This document shows positions 1-8,886 of a DNA stretch of 64,000 nt, in pieces (position 1 is the stretch's first letter; each line of letters begins with the position of its first letter). The DNA is from an uncultured delta proteobacterium (GTDB lineage Bacteria > Desulfobacterota > Desulfovibrionia > Desulfovibrionales > Desulfovibrionaceae). The stretch spans positions 124,001 to 188,000 of the forward strand of contig CAILNX010000017.1 in the NCBI GenBank assembly GCA_903835685.1, in the 5' to 3' direction. Under the pieces are notes generated by a model that worked only from the letters and a program-made list of their open reading frames with translations, was not told the DNA's origin and made no database searches. Position numbers and translations under genes: made by a program.

Positions 1-1
1 A

Positions 2-406
2 GAGAAGATCGCCCTGACCGAGGAGCTTGGCGTCCAGCAGCAGGCCCTGACCGCCCTGGGCCTGGACCTGAACACCCAGGAGGCCGAGATCGCCGAGAAG
101 CGGGCCGGGCTGGACGAGCGCCTGGAGGCCGGACGCAAGCGCCTGGACAAGCTGGTCAAGCAGCGCCAGACCGCGGGCAAGGCCGTGCCCCGTCCCATCC
201 TGGGCCGCTACGAGCTGATCCGCGCCCGCCTGGCCAACCCGGTCATCGTGAGCGTGACCGCCGGGGTCTGTTCGGGCTGCAACATCACCATCCCGCCGCA
301 GATTTACAACGACTTGCAGAAGGGCCAGCAGATCATCAGTTGCCCCAACTGCCAGCGGCTCATGTACTGGACCGAGCACGTCAAGGACCAGGAAGAGCAG
401 GAGTAG
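2..406 (+). CDS. C4-type zinc-ribbon protein (5' end outside window)
   Basis: The reading frame is open from the left edge to a TAG at 404-406, so the start lies outside the window. The visible N-terminal part is a charged Glu/Lys/Arg/Leu-rich stretch typical of a coiled coil. The C-terminal part carries two CxxC knuckles, CSGC and CPNC, separated by about 30 residues, which form a C4 zinc ribbon. This coiled-coil plus zinc-ribbon layout matches the small DUF164/C4-type zinc-ribbon family, whose members are thought to bind nucleic acid or act in stress control; the exact role is not known. It ends with an acidic tail and is followed by an AT-rich hairpin and rnpB. Family call is firm; function is open. 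Confidence 0.8.
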   Translation, partial: EKIALTEELGVQQQALTALGLDLNTQEAEIAEKRAGLDERLEAGRKRLDKLVKQRQTAGKAVPRPILGRYELIRARLANPVIVSVTAGVCSGCNITIPPQIYNDLQKGQQIISCPNCQRLMYWTEHVKDQEEQE

Positions 407-438
407 CCGCTCCCTGGAGGCGTCCCCCGGTCTGTGCG

Positions 439-467
439 AAGAATAAGAATAATAGATTCTTATTCTT
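439..467. repeat. AT-only perfect inverted repeat downstream of the zinc-ribbon gene
   Basis: AAGAATAAGAAT (439-450) and ATTCTTATTCTT (456-467) form a perfect 12-bp inverted repeat around a 5-base loop. The stem has almost no GC, in sharp contrast to the surrounding GC-rich DNA, and no separate T-tract follows it. It sits 32 bases after the zinc-ribbon stop codon, so a 3'-end role is likely. A related element with the same AAGAATAAGAA core occurs after the RsmF-like gene near 50.5 kb. Confidence 0.7.
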
Positions 468-622
468 GCGTTGAAGACAGGCCGAGAGCGCGACCCAGGG
501 CCGCAGGCCTTCGGCCCGTCGGAAAGGGGCCGGGGCGCAAAGGTCCGGGGGGCGACCCCGGCAGCGCTGCTGGGCCAGCGGAAGCCACTGGGACCAGGGG
601 GGACCGGCCCGGACTGGGGCTT

Positions 623-655
623 TTGTCCGGGACCGGAAAGGCGTATATTCATTTT
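623..655 (+). promoter_or_regulatory. Probable sigma-70 promoter of rnpB
   Basis: A TATATT -10 hexamer lies at 644-649, seven bases before the first base of the RNase P P1 helix at 656. A TTGTCC hexamer at 623-628 could act as -35, but the 15-base spacing is short. The match between the -10 position and the RNA 5' end supports the call. Confidence 0.5.
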
Positions 656-1018
<363 letters not shown>

Positions 1019-1044
1019 ATTTTTTTAACCATGCGGAATCATCC

Positions 1045-2241
1045 ATGACCAAAGGGTTCACCCAGGCCTGGGCCGTCATCCTGGCCGCTGGCCAAGGCTC
1101 CCGGCTGGCGGCGGCCGGACGGGGCCGCAAGCAGTACCTGCCCTTCAAGGGACAGCCCCTGTTCTGGCATTCGGCCCAGGCCCTGGCCTCGGCGGGCCGG
1201 ATCAAGGGCCTGGTCCTGGTTTTTCCCCCTGAAGAAGTCGAGGACATGGCCCGCACGGTGGCCGAGCTGGACCAGGCCGCCAGCCTGGGCCTGCCCTGGA
1301 TCGTGACCGCTGGCGGGATTCTCCGGCAGGACTCGGTCAGAAACGGCCTTTTGGCCCTGCCCCGGGACTGCGACGCGGTCCTGGTGCACGACGCGGCCCG
1401 GCCCTTCGCCTCCCCGGGGCTCATCCGGGCCGTGCTCGCGGCCCTGGACAACGGCGCGCCCGGGGCCATCCCGGCCCTGTTGGTCACGGACACCGTGAAG
1501 CGCGTGGCCCCGGACGGGATCACCGTGCTGGACACCCCGGCCCGCAAAGACCTGCGCGCCGTGCAGACCCCCCAGGGGTTCGTGCGGGCCGTGCTGGACG
1601 AGGCCCACGCCCGGGCCGTGGCCGAGAACTGGGCCGTGACCGACGACGCCTCCATGCTGGAACGCATGGGGCTGCCCGTGGTCTGCGTGCCGGGCGAGGA
1701 GGGCAATGTGAAGATCACCACCCCCGAGGACTTGAAGCTGCTGACGCCCGAACGGCCCGAACTGCCCTGCGTGGGTTGGGGCTACGACGTGCACCGCTAC
1801 GGCGGGGACCGGCCCCTGGTCCTGGGCGGGGTGGCCATTCCGGGCGGCCCCATGGTCTCGGCCCATTCCGACGGGGACGTGCTCCTGCACGCGCTCATGG
1901 ACGCCATCCTGGGCTGCGTGGCCAAGGGGGACATCGGCCAGCATTTCCCGGACACCGACCCCCAGTTCGCGGGCATTTCCAGCTCGGTGCTGCTCCGGGA
2001 GGTCCTGGCCACGGCCCGCGAGGCCGGGCTGACCATCGTGCACGTGGACATGACCATCATCGCCCAGATCCCCCGGCTGGCCCCGCATGCCCGGCAGATC
2101 CAGGAAAACGTGGCCCATCTCCTGGAGCTTCCCTTTTCCCGGGTGAATTTCAAGGCCACCACCGAGGAAAAGCTCGGGTTCACCGGCCAGAAGCTGGGCT
2201 TGAAGGCCGTGGCCGCAGTCACGGGCCTGCGCCCGGCCTGA
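1045..2241 (+). CDS. ispDF: Bifunctional IspD/IspF (MEP cytidylyltransferase / MECDP synthase)
   Basis: One 398-residue polypeptide carries out two steps of the non-mevalonate isoprenoid pathway. The N-terminal IspD domain (about 1-235) attaches CMP to methylerythritol phosphate; it has the nucleotide-binding ILAAGQGSR motif and the RKQYL segment. The C-terminal IspF domain (from about residue 240) forms the cyclic diphosphate; it has GYDVHRY, with the metal-binding Asp-x-His, and SHSDGDVLLHALMDAILG-type sequence near 275-290. Fusion of these two domains is known in several proteobacteria. It starts 18 bases after the rnpB T-run and precedes a membrane protein gene by about 35 bases, so the two are probably cotranscribed. 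Confidence 0.95.
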   Translation: MTKGFTQAWAVILAAGQGSRLAAAGRGRKQYLPFKGQPLFWHSAQALASAGRIKGLVLVFPPEEVEDMARTVAELDQAASLGLPWIVTAGGILRQDSVRNGLLALPRDCDAVLVHDAARPFASPGLIRAVLAALDNGAPGAIPALLVTDTVKRVAPDGITVLDTPARKDLRAVQTPQGFVRAVLDEAHARAVAENWAVTDDASMLERMGLPVVCVPGEEGNVKITTPEDLKLLTPERPELPCVGWGYDVHRYGGDRPLVLGGVAIPGGPMVSAHSDGDVLLHALMDAILGCVAKGDIGQHFPDTDPQFAGISSSVLLREVLATAREAGLTIVHVDMTIIAQIPRLAPHARQIQENVAHLLELPFSRVNFKATTEEKLGFTGQKLGLKAVAAVTGLRPA

Positions 2242-2276
2242 ACGAAGAGGGACCAAGCGACATGAAGGGAGCAGGC

Positions 2277-3206
2277 ATGAGCCCAGGCAGACGAAGAACC
2301 CTCAAGATCGCGCTGTGGTCCGTCTGCGCCCTGGTCATCGCGGTCTGGGGCGTGAAGATGCACGCCGAGGACAAGGTGCGCCAGGTGGTGCGCCAGGCCG
2401 TGAACCAGTCGGGCCAGGGCGGCGGCCGCATGACCGTGAACTTCCGGGACCAGGACCTGTATTTCGATCCCTGGCGCATGGCCCTGCGCCTGGACAACCT
2501 GGATGTGACCCCGGCCGCCAGCCCGGCTGACAAATCGGACGCCAGCCCTGCCAATAGACCGGCCCTGCACATCGACCGGCTCCTGATCCTGGACCTGGAC
2601 CTGGACCACCCCATTCCCCACCACGTAAGCCTGCGGGCCGAGGGCCTGCGCCTTCCGGCCACCGAGGCCGTGCTGGGCCTTCTGGCCGGGGAGCTGCGTC
2701 AGCAGGGCGCGGACAGCCTGACCGGGGACCTGGACCTGGCCTACGGCTACGCCCCGGAGTCCAAGGACCTGACCATCCGCACCTTGGGCCTGGAGGTCCC
2801 GGGCTGGGGCCGGGCCAAGGCCTCGCTCTCCCTGGGCAATGTGGACCTGGGCGCGGACACCTGGTGGAAGAATTTCACGGCCTCCATCCAGGGCGGGGAA
2901 CTGGGCTTGTTTCCGGCGGCCAAGCCCTCTGCGGTAACGGCCCCGGCCCTGACTCCGGCCAATGCCACCGGCCCCCTGGCCCAGGCGGCCCTGGCCGAGA
3001 TCGACCGGGACCTGGCCCTGGCCGAGCGGGATGGGAACGCCAAGGCCCAGGCCGCCCTGACCGCCCTGCGCCATTTCGCGGCCGAGCCCGGCCCCCTGGC
3101 CGTGAGCCTGAAGCCCAAGGAGCCGGTGCCGGTGCTCTATCTGTTCATGGGCCGCAATATCCCGGAGATCTTCAGCCTTTTGCGCGTCGAAGTCCGGGAA
3201 GGCTAG
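2277..3206 (+). CDS. Membrane-anchored periplasmic protein, AsmA/DUF748-like at most
   Basis: The start is taken as ATG 2277 because AAGGGAG lies just upstream at ideal spacing; an in-frame ATG at 2262 is possible. The 309-residue product has a short basic N-terminus and one hydrophobic segment (ALWSVCALVIAVWGV, about residues 12-27), then a large hydrophilic domain expected in the periplasm. The region contains amphipathic beta-like repeats such as LRLDNLDVTP and IRTLGLEVPG, which recall AsmA/DUF748 lipid-transfer-like proteins, but the resemblance is loose. It lies between ispDF and cysS. Function is not assigned. Confidence 0.7.
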   Translation: MSPGRRRTLKIALWSVCALVIAVWGVKMHAEDKVRQVVRQAVNQSGQGGGRMTVNFRDQDLYFDPWRMALRLDNLDVTPAASPADKSDASPANRPALHIDRLLILDLDLDHPIPHHVSLRAEGLRLPATEAVLGLLAGELRQQGADSLTGDLDLAYGYAPESKDLTIRTLGLEVPGWGRAKASLSLGNVDLGADTWWKNFTASIQGGELGLFPAAKPSAVTAPALTPANATGPLAQAALAEIDRDLALAERDGNAKAQAALTALRHFAAEPGPLAVSLKPKEPVPVLYLFMGRNIPEIFSLLRVEVREG

Positions 3207-3338
3207 CCGCTTCGGCCTGTCGGCCCGGTCTGGCGGCCTGGTCTTGGCTTTGGCCCGGACCTGTGCCACACTGACCCGTTCCGCAAATCCGGGGAGGCGG
3301 CCGGAATTCTTCGGCTCCCCCCATTTTCGAGAGGAAGC

Positions 3339-4796
3339 ATGCGCCTGTACAATACGCTCAGCGGCAAGAAAGAGGATTTCGTCCCGGCCATCGAAGGCCG
3401 GGTGAACATGTACGTGTGCGGGATCACCGCCTACGACCTGTGCCACGTGGGGCACGCCCGCTCCAGCGTGGTCTTCGACGTGCTGGTGCGCTATTTGCGC
3501 CACAAGGGCCTGGCCGTCACCTTTGTCCGCAATTTCACGGACATCGACGACAAGATCATCAAGCGGGCCGCCGAACTGGGCGAAGACCCGGGCCATCTGG
3601 CCGAGCGCTTCATCGCCGAGTTCTATGTGGACATGGACCGCCTCGCGGTGCTGCGGGCCGACCTGGAGCCCAAGTGCACCGAGCACATCCCGGAGATGAT
3701 CGCCCTGTCCCAGACGCTCATCGCCAAGGGCCACGCCTATGCCACGGCCTCGGGCGACGTGTATTTCCGGGTGCGCTCCTTCCCGGATTACGGCAAGCTC
3801 TCGGGCCGCAACATCGAGGATCTGCGTTCGGGCGCGCGCATCGCGCCCGGCGAGGAAAAGGAGGACCCCCTGGATTTCGCCCTGTGGAAGGCGGCCAAGC
3901 CGGGCGAGCCCTCCTGGGACAGCCCCTGGGGGCCGGGCCGTCCAGGCTGGCACATCGAGTGCTCGGCCATGAGCGGTAAGTACCTGCCCCTGCCCCTGGA
4001 CATCCACGGCGGCGGCCAGGACCTGGCCTTTCCCCACCACGAGAACGAGATCGCCCAGAGCGAGGCGGCCACGGGCCAGCCTTTCGCCAACTACTGGGTG
4101 CACAACGGCTTCGTCCAGGTCAATTCGGAGAAAATGTCCAAGTCATTGGGCAATTTTTTCACCATCCGGGACATCCTGGCCAAGTTCCTGCCCGAGACCC
4201 TGCGCTATTTCCTGCTGACCATGCACTACCGCAGCCCCCTGGATTTCAGCTTCGAGGCCATGGAAGAGGCCGAGAAGGGCTTGAAAAGGGTCTATGCGGC
4301 CTTGAGCCAGATGGAGCAGTCCCTGGCCGGGGAGAAATGGTCCAAGGGGGCCTTTCCCCAGGAGCTGGTCCAGGAGTTGGACGGCCTGGAGGCCGAATGG
4401 CAGCGCTCCATGGAGGACGACCTGAACACGGCCGGGGCCCTGGGACACCTCTTCGGGGCCGTGCGCCTGGCCGGACGCCTGGCCGAGGACAAGGGCCTGC
4501 GCAAGCAGGAGGGGGCCAGGGATTTGTGGCGGCGCATCCTGGACGACCTCACGGCCTGGGGCCAGGTGTTCGGGCTGTTCGCCCAGGCCCCGGCGGCCTT
4601 TCTGGACCAGTTGCGGGACAGCCGGGCCAGCCGGGCGGGCATCGCCCAGGCCCAGGTGGAAGAACTGCTGACCGCGCGCCTGGCCGCCCGCCAGGCCAAG
4701 GATTTCGCCCGGTCCGATGAAATCCGGGCCGAACTGACCGGGCTGGGCGTGGAGGTCAAGGACACCCCGGCGGGCCAGACCTGGGACGTCGTGTGA
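3339..4796 (+). CDS. cysS: Cysteinyl-tRNA synthetase
   Basis: This class I synthetase charges tRNA-Cys in the cytoplasm. The 485-residue length is normal. The HIGH-type motif is HVGH at about residues 35-38 and KMSKS is at 265-269. Zinc ligands expected for the family are visible: Cys27 in MYVCGIT, the Cys in HIECSAM and the His/Glu of [15 protein letters not shown]-type anticodon-binding region follows, ending with a [13 protein letters not shown] helix typical of CysRS. AGAGGAAGC precedes the ATG. The upstream 130 bases hold no clear gene. Confidence 0.97.
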   Translation: MRLYNTLSGKKEDFVPAIEGRVNMYVCGITAYDLCHVGHARSSVVFDVLVRYLRHKGLAVTFVRNFTDIDDKIIKRAAELGEDPGHLAERFIAEFYVDMDRLAVLRADLEPKCTEHIPEMIALSQTLIAKGHAYATASGDVYFRVRSFPDYGKLSGRNIEDLRSGARIAPGEEKEDPLDFALWKAAKPGEPSWDSPWGPGRPGWHIECSAMSGKYLPLPLDIHGGGQDLAFPHHENEIAQSEAATGQPFANYWVHNGFVQVNSEKMSKSLGNFFTIRDILAKFLPETLRYFLLTMHYRSPLDFSFEAMEEAEKGLKRVYAALSQMEQSLAGEKWSKGAFPQELVQELDGLEAEWQRSMEDDLNTAGALGHLFGAVRLAGRLAEDKGLRKQEGARDLWRRILDDLTAWGQVFGLFAQAPAAFLDQLRDSRASRAGIAQAQVEELLTARLAARQAKDFARSDEIRAELTGLGVEVKDTPAGQTWDVV

Positions 4797-4812
4797 AAAA
4801 TTAGGAGCGTCC

Positions 4813-7191
4813 ATGGGGCTGTGGTCCGCGCTTATCACCAGACCGGCCGTCACCTGGTCCATCCGCAAGCATCTGCTCATCCTGGTTCTGGTGGCAGTGC
4901 TTCCGGCCATGGGGCTCATGCTGCTCACCGGTCTGGAGGTGCGCGACCGGGCTGTGGAAGAGGCCCGGCGCAACGCCCTGCGGCTGGTCCAGGCCATGGC
5001 CGAGAACCAGGAGCGGGTGATCAACGACGCCCGCATCCTGCTGGTGACCCTGGCCCGGGTGTCCGAGGCCCAGAATTTGGCCCAGCCCGCCCTGGACGAA
5101 CTCCTGGCCCAGCTCTTGGCCCAGAATCCAGCCTACGCCACCCTGGCCGTGTCCTCGGCCGAGGGCCACATCCTGGCCTCGGCCATCCCGGTGGACCCCT
5201 TTGAGGTCAACGACCGCAAGTATTTCCAGGACGCCCTGCGCAGCAAGAGCTTCACCGTGGGCAGCTACGCCGTGAGCCGGACCACCAAAAAACCCGTGCT
5301 GCACTTCGCCCAGCCGGTCCTCTCACCCCAGGGACAGATCAAGGCCGTGCTCATCGCCTCCCTGGACCTGTCCTATTTCGGCCAGGCCTTTGCCGAGTCC
5401 AACCTGCCGCCGGGTTCGGTCTTAAGCCTGACCGACCACAAAGGCACCCGCCTGTTCCGCCACCCGGGCCAGAACCTGTACGCCGGGCAGCAGGACCTGC
5501 CCGAGATGGTGGAGCGCATGTCCCTGCACCAGCAGGAGGGGACCTTCCTGACCCAGGGCGTGGACAAGGTGCACCGGCTCTACGGATACAAGCGCCTGCA
5601 CCTGCGGGAAATCCCCTCCACCTACCTGCTCATCCGGGTGGGCATCCCGGTGGAGGACGCCCTGCGCGGGGCCAAGGCCGTGACCATGCGCAACGTGCTG
5701 CTCCAGGGCTCGGCCGCGCTCCTGTCCATCCTGGCCGCCTGGCTGGTCACCCAGTTCGTGATCATGCCCCGGTTCAACCGTCTGGCCGAGGCCGCCCGCA
5801 GGCTGGGGGCGGGCGAGCTGGGAGCGCGCACGGGCATGGCCGAGGTGGAGGGCGAACTGGGACGCCTGGCCTCGGCCTTTGACATGATGGCCCAGGCCCT
5901 GGAAGGCCGGGAGGCCGAGCGCAAACAGGCCGAGCAGGCCCTGCGCATCAGCGAGGAGAACTACCGAGGTCTGTTCGAGAACGCGGTCATGGGCATCTAC
6001 CAGGCCACGCCCGACGGGATTTTTGTCAGCGCCAACCCGGCCGTGAGCCGCCTCTTCGGCTACGCCTCGCCCGAGGAGCTCCTGGAAGAGGTGGTGGACA
6101 TCGGCCAGCAGCTCTACGTCGATCCCGAGGACCGCAGGCGCTACCTGGAGACCTTGAAGCACGACGGCCGGTTGGAGATGTACGAGGTGCGCATGCGGCG
6201 CAAGGACGGCGAGCTGATCTGGGTGTCCATGAACAGCCGGGGCGTGTGCAGCCCGCACGGGGAGCTGGTGCTCATCGAGGGTCAGCTCCACGACATCACC
6301 AAGCGCAAGCGGGCCGAGGAGGAACTGGTCCGCTTGAACGCCGAACTGGAGGACCGGGTGGCCAAGCGCACGGCCCAGTTGGAGGCGGCCAACCGGGAAC
6401 TGACCGGGGCCCTGGACGACCTGCGTCGCACCCAGCATCACCTGGTCCAGTCCGAGAAGATGGCCGCGCTCGGCGGGCTGGTGGCCGGTGTGGCCCACGA
6501 GGTGAACACCCCGGTGGGCGTGGGGGTCACGGCCGCCTCCCATCTGGAGAAAAAGACCCAGGAATTCTTGCGCAAATTCGAGGCCGGGGACATGCGCCGC
6601 TCGGACCTGGAGTCCTTTCTGGGCACGGCCAAGGAGACCTCGCACATGATCCTGGCCAACCTGGAGCGGGCCTCGGACCTGATCCGCAGCTTCAAGAAGG
6701 TGGCCGTGGACCAGACCTCGGAGCAGCGCCGCCGGTTCCGGCTCAAGGAATACCTGGCCGAGGTGCTCTTAAGCCTTCGGCCCAAGCTCAAGAAGACCAA
6801 GGTCATGGTTGAGGTCCGCTGCCCCGAAAAGCTGGAGGTCGAGAGCTACCCGGGCGTGTTTTCCCAGATCATCACCAACCTGGTGGTCAACTCCCTGACC
6901 CATGCCTTTGAACCGGACCAGAAAGGGCGGATAGTTTTTGACCTGAGAACGGAAAATGGGTACTTACACCTGGACTATACTGATGATGGGAAGGGTATGG
7001 ATAGGGAAATACTAGGGAAGATCTTCGAGCCTTTCTTTACCACCTCCCGGGCCAAGGGCGGGACAGGGCTCGGACTGCACATCCTCTACAACCTGGTGAC
7101 CCAGACTCTGGGAGGGACGGTGCGTTGCGAGAGCGCGCCAGGCCAGGGGGCCACCTTCCACATCACCCTGCCCCTGGGCAAGGAGAGCTAG
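4813..7191 (+). CDS. Membrane sensor histidine kinase (Cache-HAMP-PAS-HisKA-HATPase)
   Basis: A 792-residue sensor kinase. A transmembrane segment near residues 24-44 is followed by a long periplasmic region of double-Cache type, which contains the DRKYFQDAL motif typical of Cache folds. A second membrane segment lies near 295-318. HAMP (about 318-370), PAS (about 375-495) and a coiled coil follow. The phosphoacceptor is His562 in VAHEVNTPVG, a variant H-box. The ATPase domain keeps its N box (NLVVNSLTHAF), DDGKGMD and GGTGLGLHIL, so it should be active. TAGGAG precedes ATG 4813. The stop codon directly abuts the ATG of the HD-GYP regulator, making that protein the likely partner. The ligand is unknown. 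Confidence 0.9.
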   Translation: MGLWSALITRPAVTWSIRKHLLILVLVAVLPAMGLMLLTGLEVRDRAVEEARRNALRLVQAMAENQERVINDARILLVTLARVSEAQNLAQPALDELLAQLLAQNPAYATLAVSSAEGHILASAIPVDPFEVNDRKYFQDALRSKSFTVGSYAVSRTTKKPVLHFAQPVLSPQGQIKAVLIASLDLSYFGQAFAESNLPPGSVLSLTDHKGTRLFRHPGQNLYAGQQDLPEMVERMSLHQQEGTFLTQGVDKVHRLYGYKRLHLREIPSTYLLIRVGIPVEDALRGAKAVTMRNVLLQGSAALLSILAAWLVTQFVIMPRFNRLAEAARRLGAGELGARTGMAEVEGELGRLASAFDMMAQALEGREAERKQAEQALRISEENYRGLFENAVMGIYQATPDGIFVSANPAVSRLFGYASPEELLEEVVDIGQQLYVDPEDRRRYLETLKHDGRLEMYEVRMRRKDGELIWVSMNSRGVCSPHGELVLIEGQLHDITKRKRAEEELVRLNAELEDRVAKRTAQLEAANRELTGALDDLRRTQHHLVQSEKMAALGGLVAGVAHEVNTPVGVGVTAASHLEKKTQEFLRKFEAGDMRRSDLESFLGTAKETSHMILANLERASDLIRSFKKVAVDQTSEQRRRFRLKEYLAEVLLSLRPKLKKTKVMVEVRCPEKLEVESYPGVFSQIITNLVVNSLTHAFEPDQKGRIVFDLRTENGYLHLDYTDDGKGMDREILGKIFEPFFTTSRAKGGTGLGLHILYNLVTQTLGGTVRCESAPGQGATFHITLPLGKES

Positions 7192-8766
7192 ATGGACGAC
7201 GCGCGTGACGAGCTGGTCTTTCGGGAGGAAGAAGCCCCAGGGCCTGAAACATGCCCCGAGCCTTTGGTCGATACCTGGAAGGTGCTCATTGTCGATGACG
7301 AGGAAGAGGTCCACAACGTCACCCGGCTGGTCCTTCGGGACCTGACCTATGCAGGCCGTCCCCTGGCTTTTCTGGGCGCGTACAGCGCGGTCGAGGCCCG
7401 GCGCATGCTGGCCGCGCATATGGATACGGCCATCGTGCTCCTGGACGTGGTCATGGAGGAGAACGACGCTGGCCTGACCCTGGTGAAATACATCCGCGAA
7501 GAACTGGGCAACCGTTTCACCCGCATCATCCTGCGCACCGGCCAGCCGGGTCAGGCCCCGGAAGAGCGGGTCATCGTGGAATACGACATCAACGACTACA
7601 AGGAGAAGACCGAACTCACGGCCCAGAAGCTGGTGACCACGATCATCTCCGCCCTGCGCACCTTCCGGGACATCCAGACCATCGAGGCCAGCCGCAGGGG
7701 CCTGGAGAAGATCGTGGAGGCCTCGGCGGACATCTTTCAGCGCAAGTCCATGGTGAAGTTCACCACCGGCGTGCTCACCCAGCTCACCTCCCTGCTCAAC
7801 TTGCGGCGCAACGCCATCTTCTGCCAGGCCTCGGGATTCGCGGCCACGGGCGAGGAGGGGCGCTACGTCATCCTGGCCGCCACCGGAGAATTCCAGAGGC
7901 ACATCGGCCGGGATCTCAAGGAAGTGGTCAACCAGCAGGTCTACGGCTCCCTCATGGAGGCGGCCCTGCGCAAAAACGGCCTGCTCTGCGACCAGGGGGC
8001 CAGGATCGGGTATTTCAAGAGCGGGGTGGGCTCCGAGAGCTTCATCTACCTGGAGGGCGGGCAGGAGCTCTCGGACATCGACCGCCAATTGGTGGAGATA
8101 TTTTTTTCCAACGTTTCCATAGCCTTTGACAACATCGACCTGAACAAGGAGATGGAGGACACCCAGAAGGAGATCATCTTCACCCTGGGCGAGACCGTGG
8201 AGTGCCGCTCGTTGGAGACCGGCCACCACGTGCGCCGGGTGTCTGAGTACGTCCGGCTTCTGGCCAGCAAGATGGGCCTGCCCGAGGAGGAGTGCGAGAA
8301 GCTGCACATGGCCACCCCCCTGCACGACCTGGGCAAACTGGCCACCCCGGACTCCATCCTGCATAAGCCCGGCCCCCTGACCGCTGCGGAGTTCGACACG
8401 GTCAAGTCCCACGCCATGGTGGGCAGCGACCTGCTGCATTACTCCCACCGGGACATCATCAAGGCCGCGGCCATCATCGCCGCCCAGCACCACGAGCGCT
8501 ACGACGGAACCGGGTATCCCGCGGGCCTTGCGGGCGAGGACATCCACATCTACGGCCGCATCTGCGCCGTGGCCGACGTGTTCGACGCGCTCATGAGCAA
8601 CCGGGTCTACCGGGAGGCCTGGCCTTTGGAAAAGGTGGTGGCCCATTTCCAGGACATGCGCGGCCGCCATTTCGATCCGCGGATCACCGACATCTTTCTG
8701 GAAAACCTGGACGAGTTCATGGCCATCTGGGCCAAGTACCTGGACGGGGACGAGACCTGCCCTTAA
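7192..8766 (+). CDS. Response regulator with DUF3369 and HD-GYP phosphodiesterase output
   Basis: The 524-residue protein starts at the base after the kinase stop. A receiver domain occupies about residues 28-155 with acceptor Asp85 in LLDVVMEE. A DUF3369/GAF-like region (about 170-320) follows. The C-terminal HD-GYP domain (about 325-510) has LHDLGK near residue 377 and HHERYDGTGYPAGL near 435-445, the residues that bind the metal centre and define cyclic-di-GMP phosphodiesterases. The expected role is hydrolysis of c-di-GMP controlled by phosphorylation from the upstream kinase. This receiver-DUF3369-HD-GYP arrangement is a known family. A terminator hairpin overlaps its stop codon. Confidence 0.93.
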   Translation: MDDARDELVFREEEAPGPETCPEPLVDTWKVLIVDDEEEVHNVTRLVLRDLTYAGRPLAFLGAYSAVEARRMLAAHMDTAIVLLDVVMEENDAGLTLVKYIREELGNRFTRIILRTGQPGQAPEERVIVEYDINDYKEKTELTAQKLVTTIISALRTFRDIQTIEASRRGLEKIVEASADIFQRKSMVKFTTGVLTQLTSLLNLRRNAIFCQASGFAATGEEGRYVILAATGEFQRHIGRDLKEVVNQQVYGSLMEAALRKNGLLCDQGARIGYFKSGVGSESFIYLEGGQELSDIDRQLVEIFFSNVSIAFDNIDLNKEMEDTQKEIIFTLGETVECRSLETGHHVRRVSEYVRLLASKMGLPEEECEKLHMATPLHDLGKLATPDSILHKPGPLTAAEFDTVKSHAMVGSDLLHYSHRDIIKAAAIIAAQHHERYDGTGYPAGLAGEDIHIYGRICAVADVFDALMSNRVYREAWPLEKVVAHFQDMRGRHFDPRITDIFLENLDEFMAIWAKYLDGDETCP

Positions 8767-8788
8767 GGCCGGAAGCTTTCGGCCTTTT
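8765..8788 (+). terminator. Intrinsic terminator after the kinase/HD-GYP operon
   Basis: AAGGCCG (8765-8771) pairs with CGGCCTT (8780-8786), with an inner AAGCTT that may extend the stem, and TTTT follows at 8785-8788. The hairpin begins inside the TAA stop codon of the HD-GYP gene. Confidence 0.6.
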
Positions 8789-8886
8789 CATCCCTCGCAT
8801 TGACGCCCGCCCGTTTCATCAGGCATAGGGAGCCTGGACTCGCGCCTTGTTCGGCGCGTTCCGGAACCAGGACAAGGCAAGGGGCC

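Noticed and set aside
1797-4103. Very long antisense frame (768 codons) over ispDF-cysS, and similar ones at 10330-12246, 41786-44503 and 53910-55766
   Set aside because: High third-position GC opens long frames on the opposite strand or in other phases; the encoded sequences are low-complexity Gly/Arg/Pro/His runs with no motifs, while the real genes have clear family motifs.
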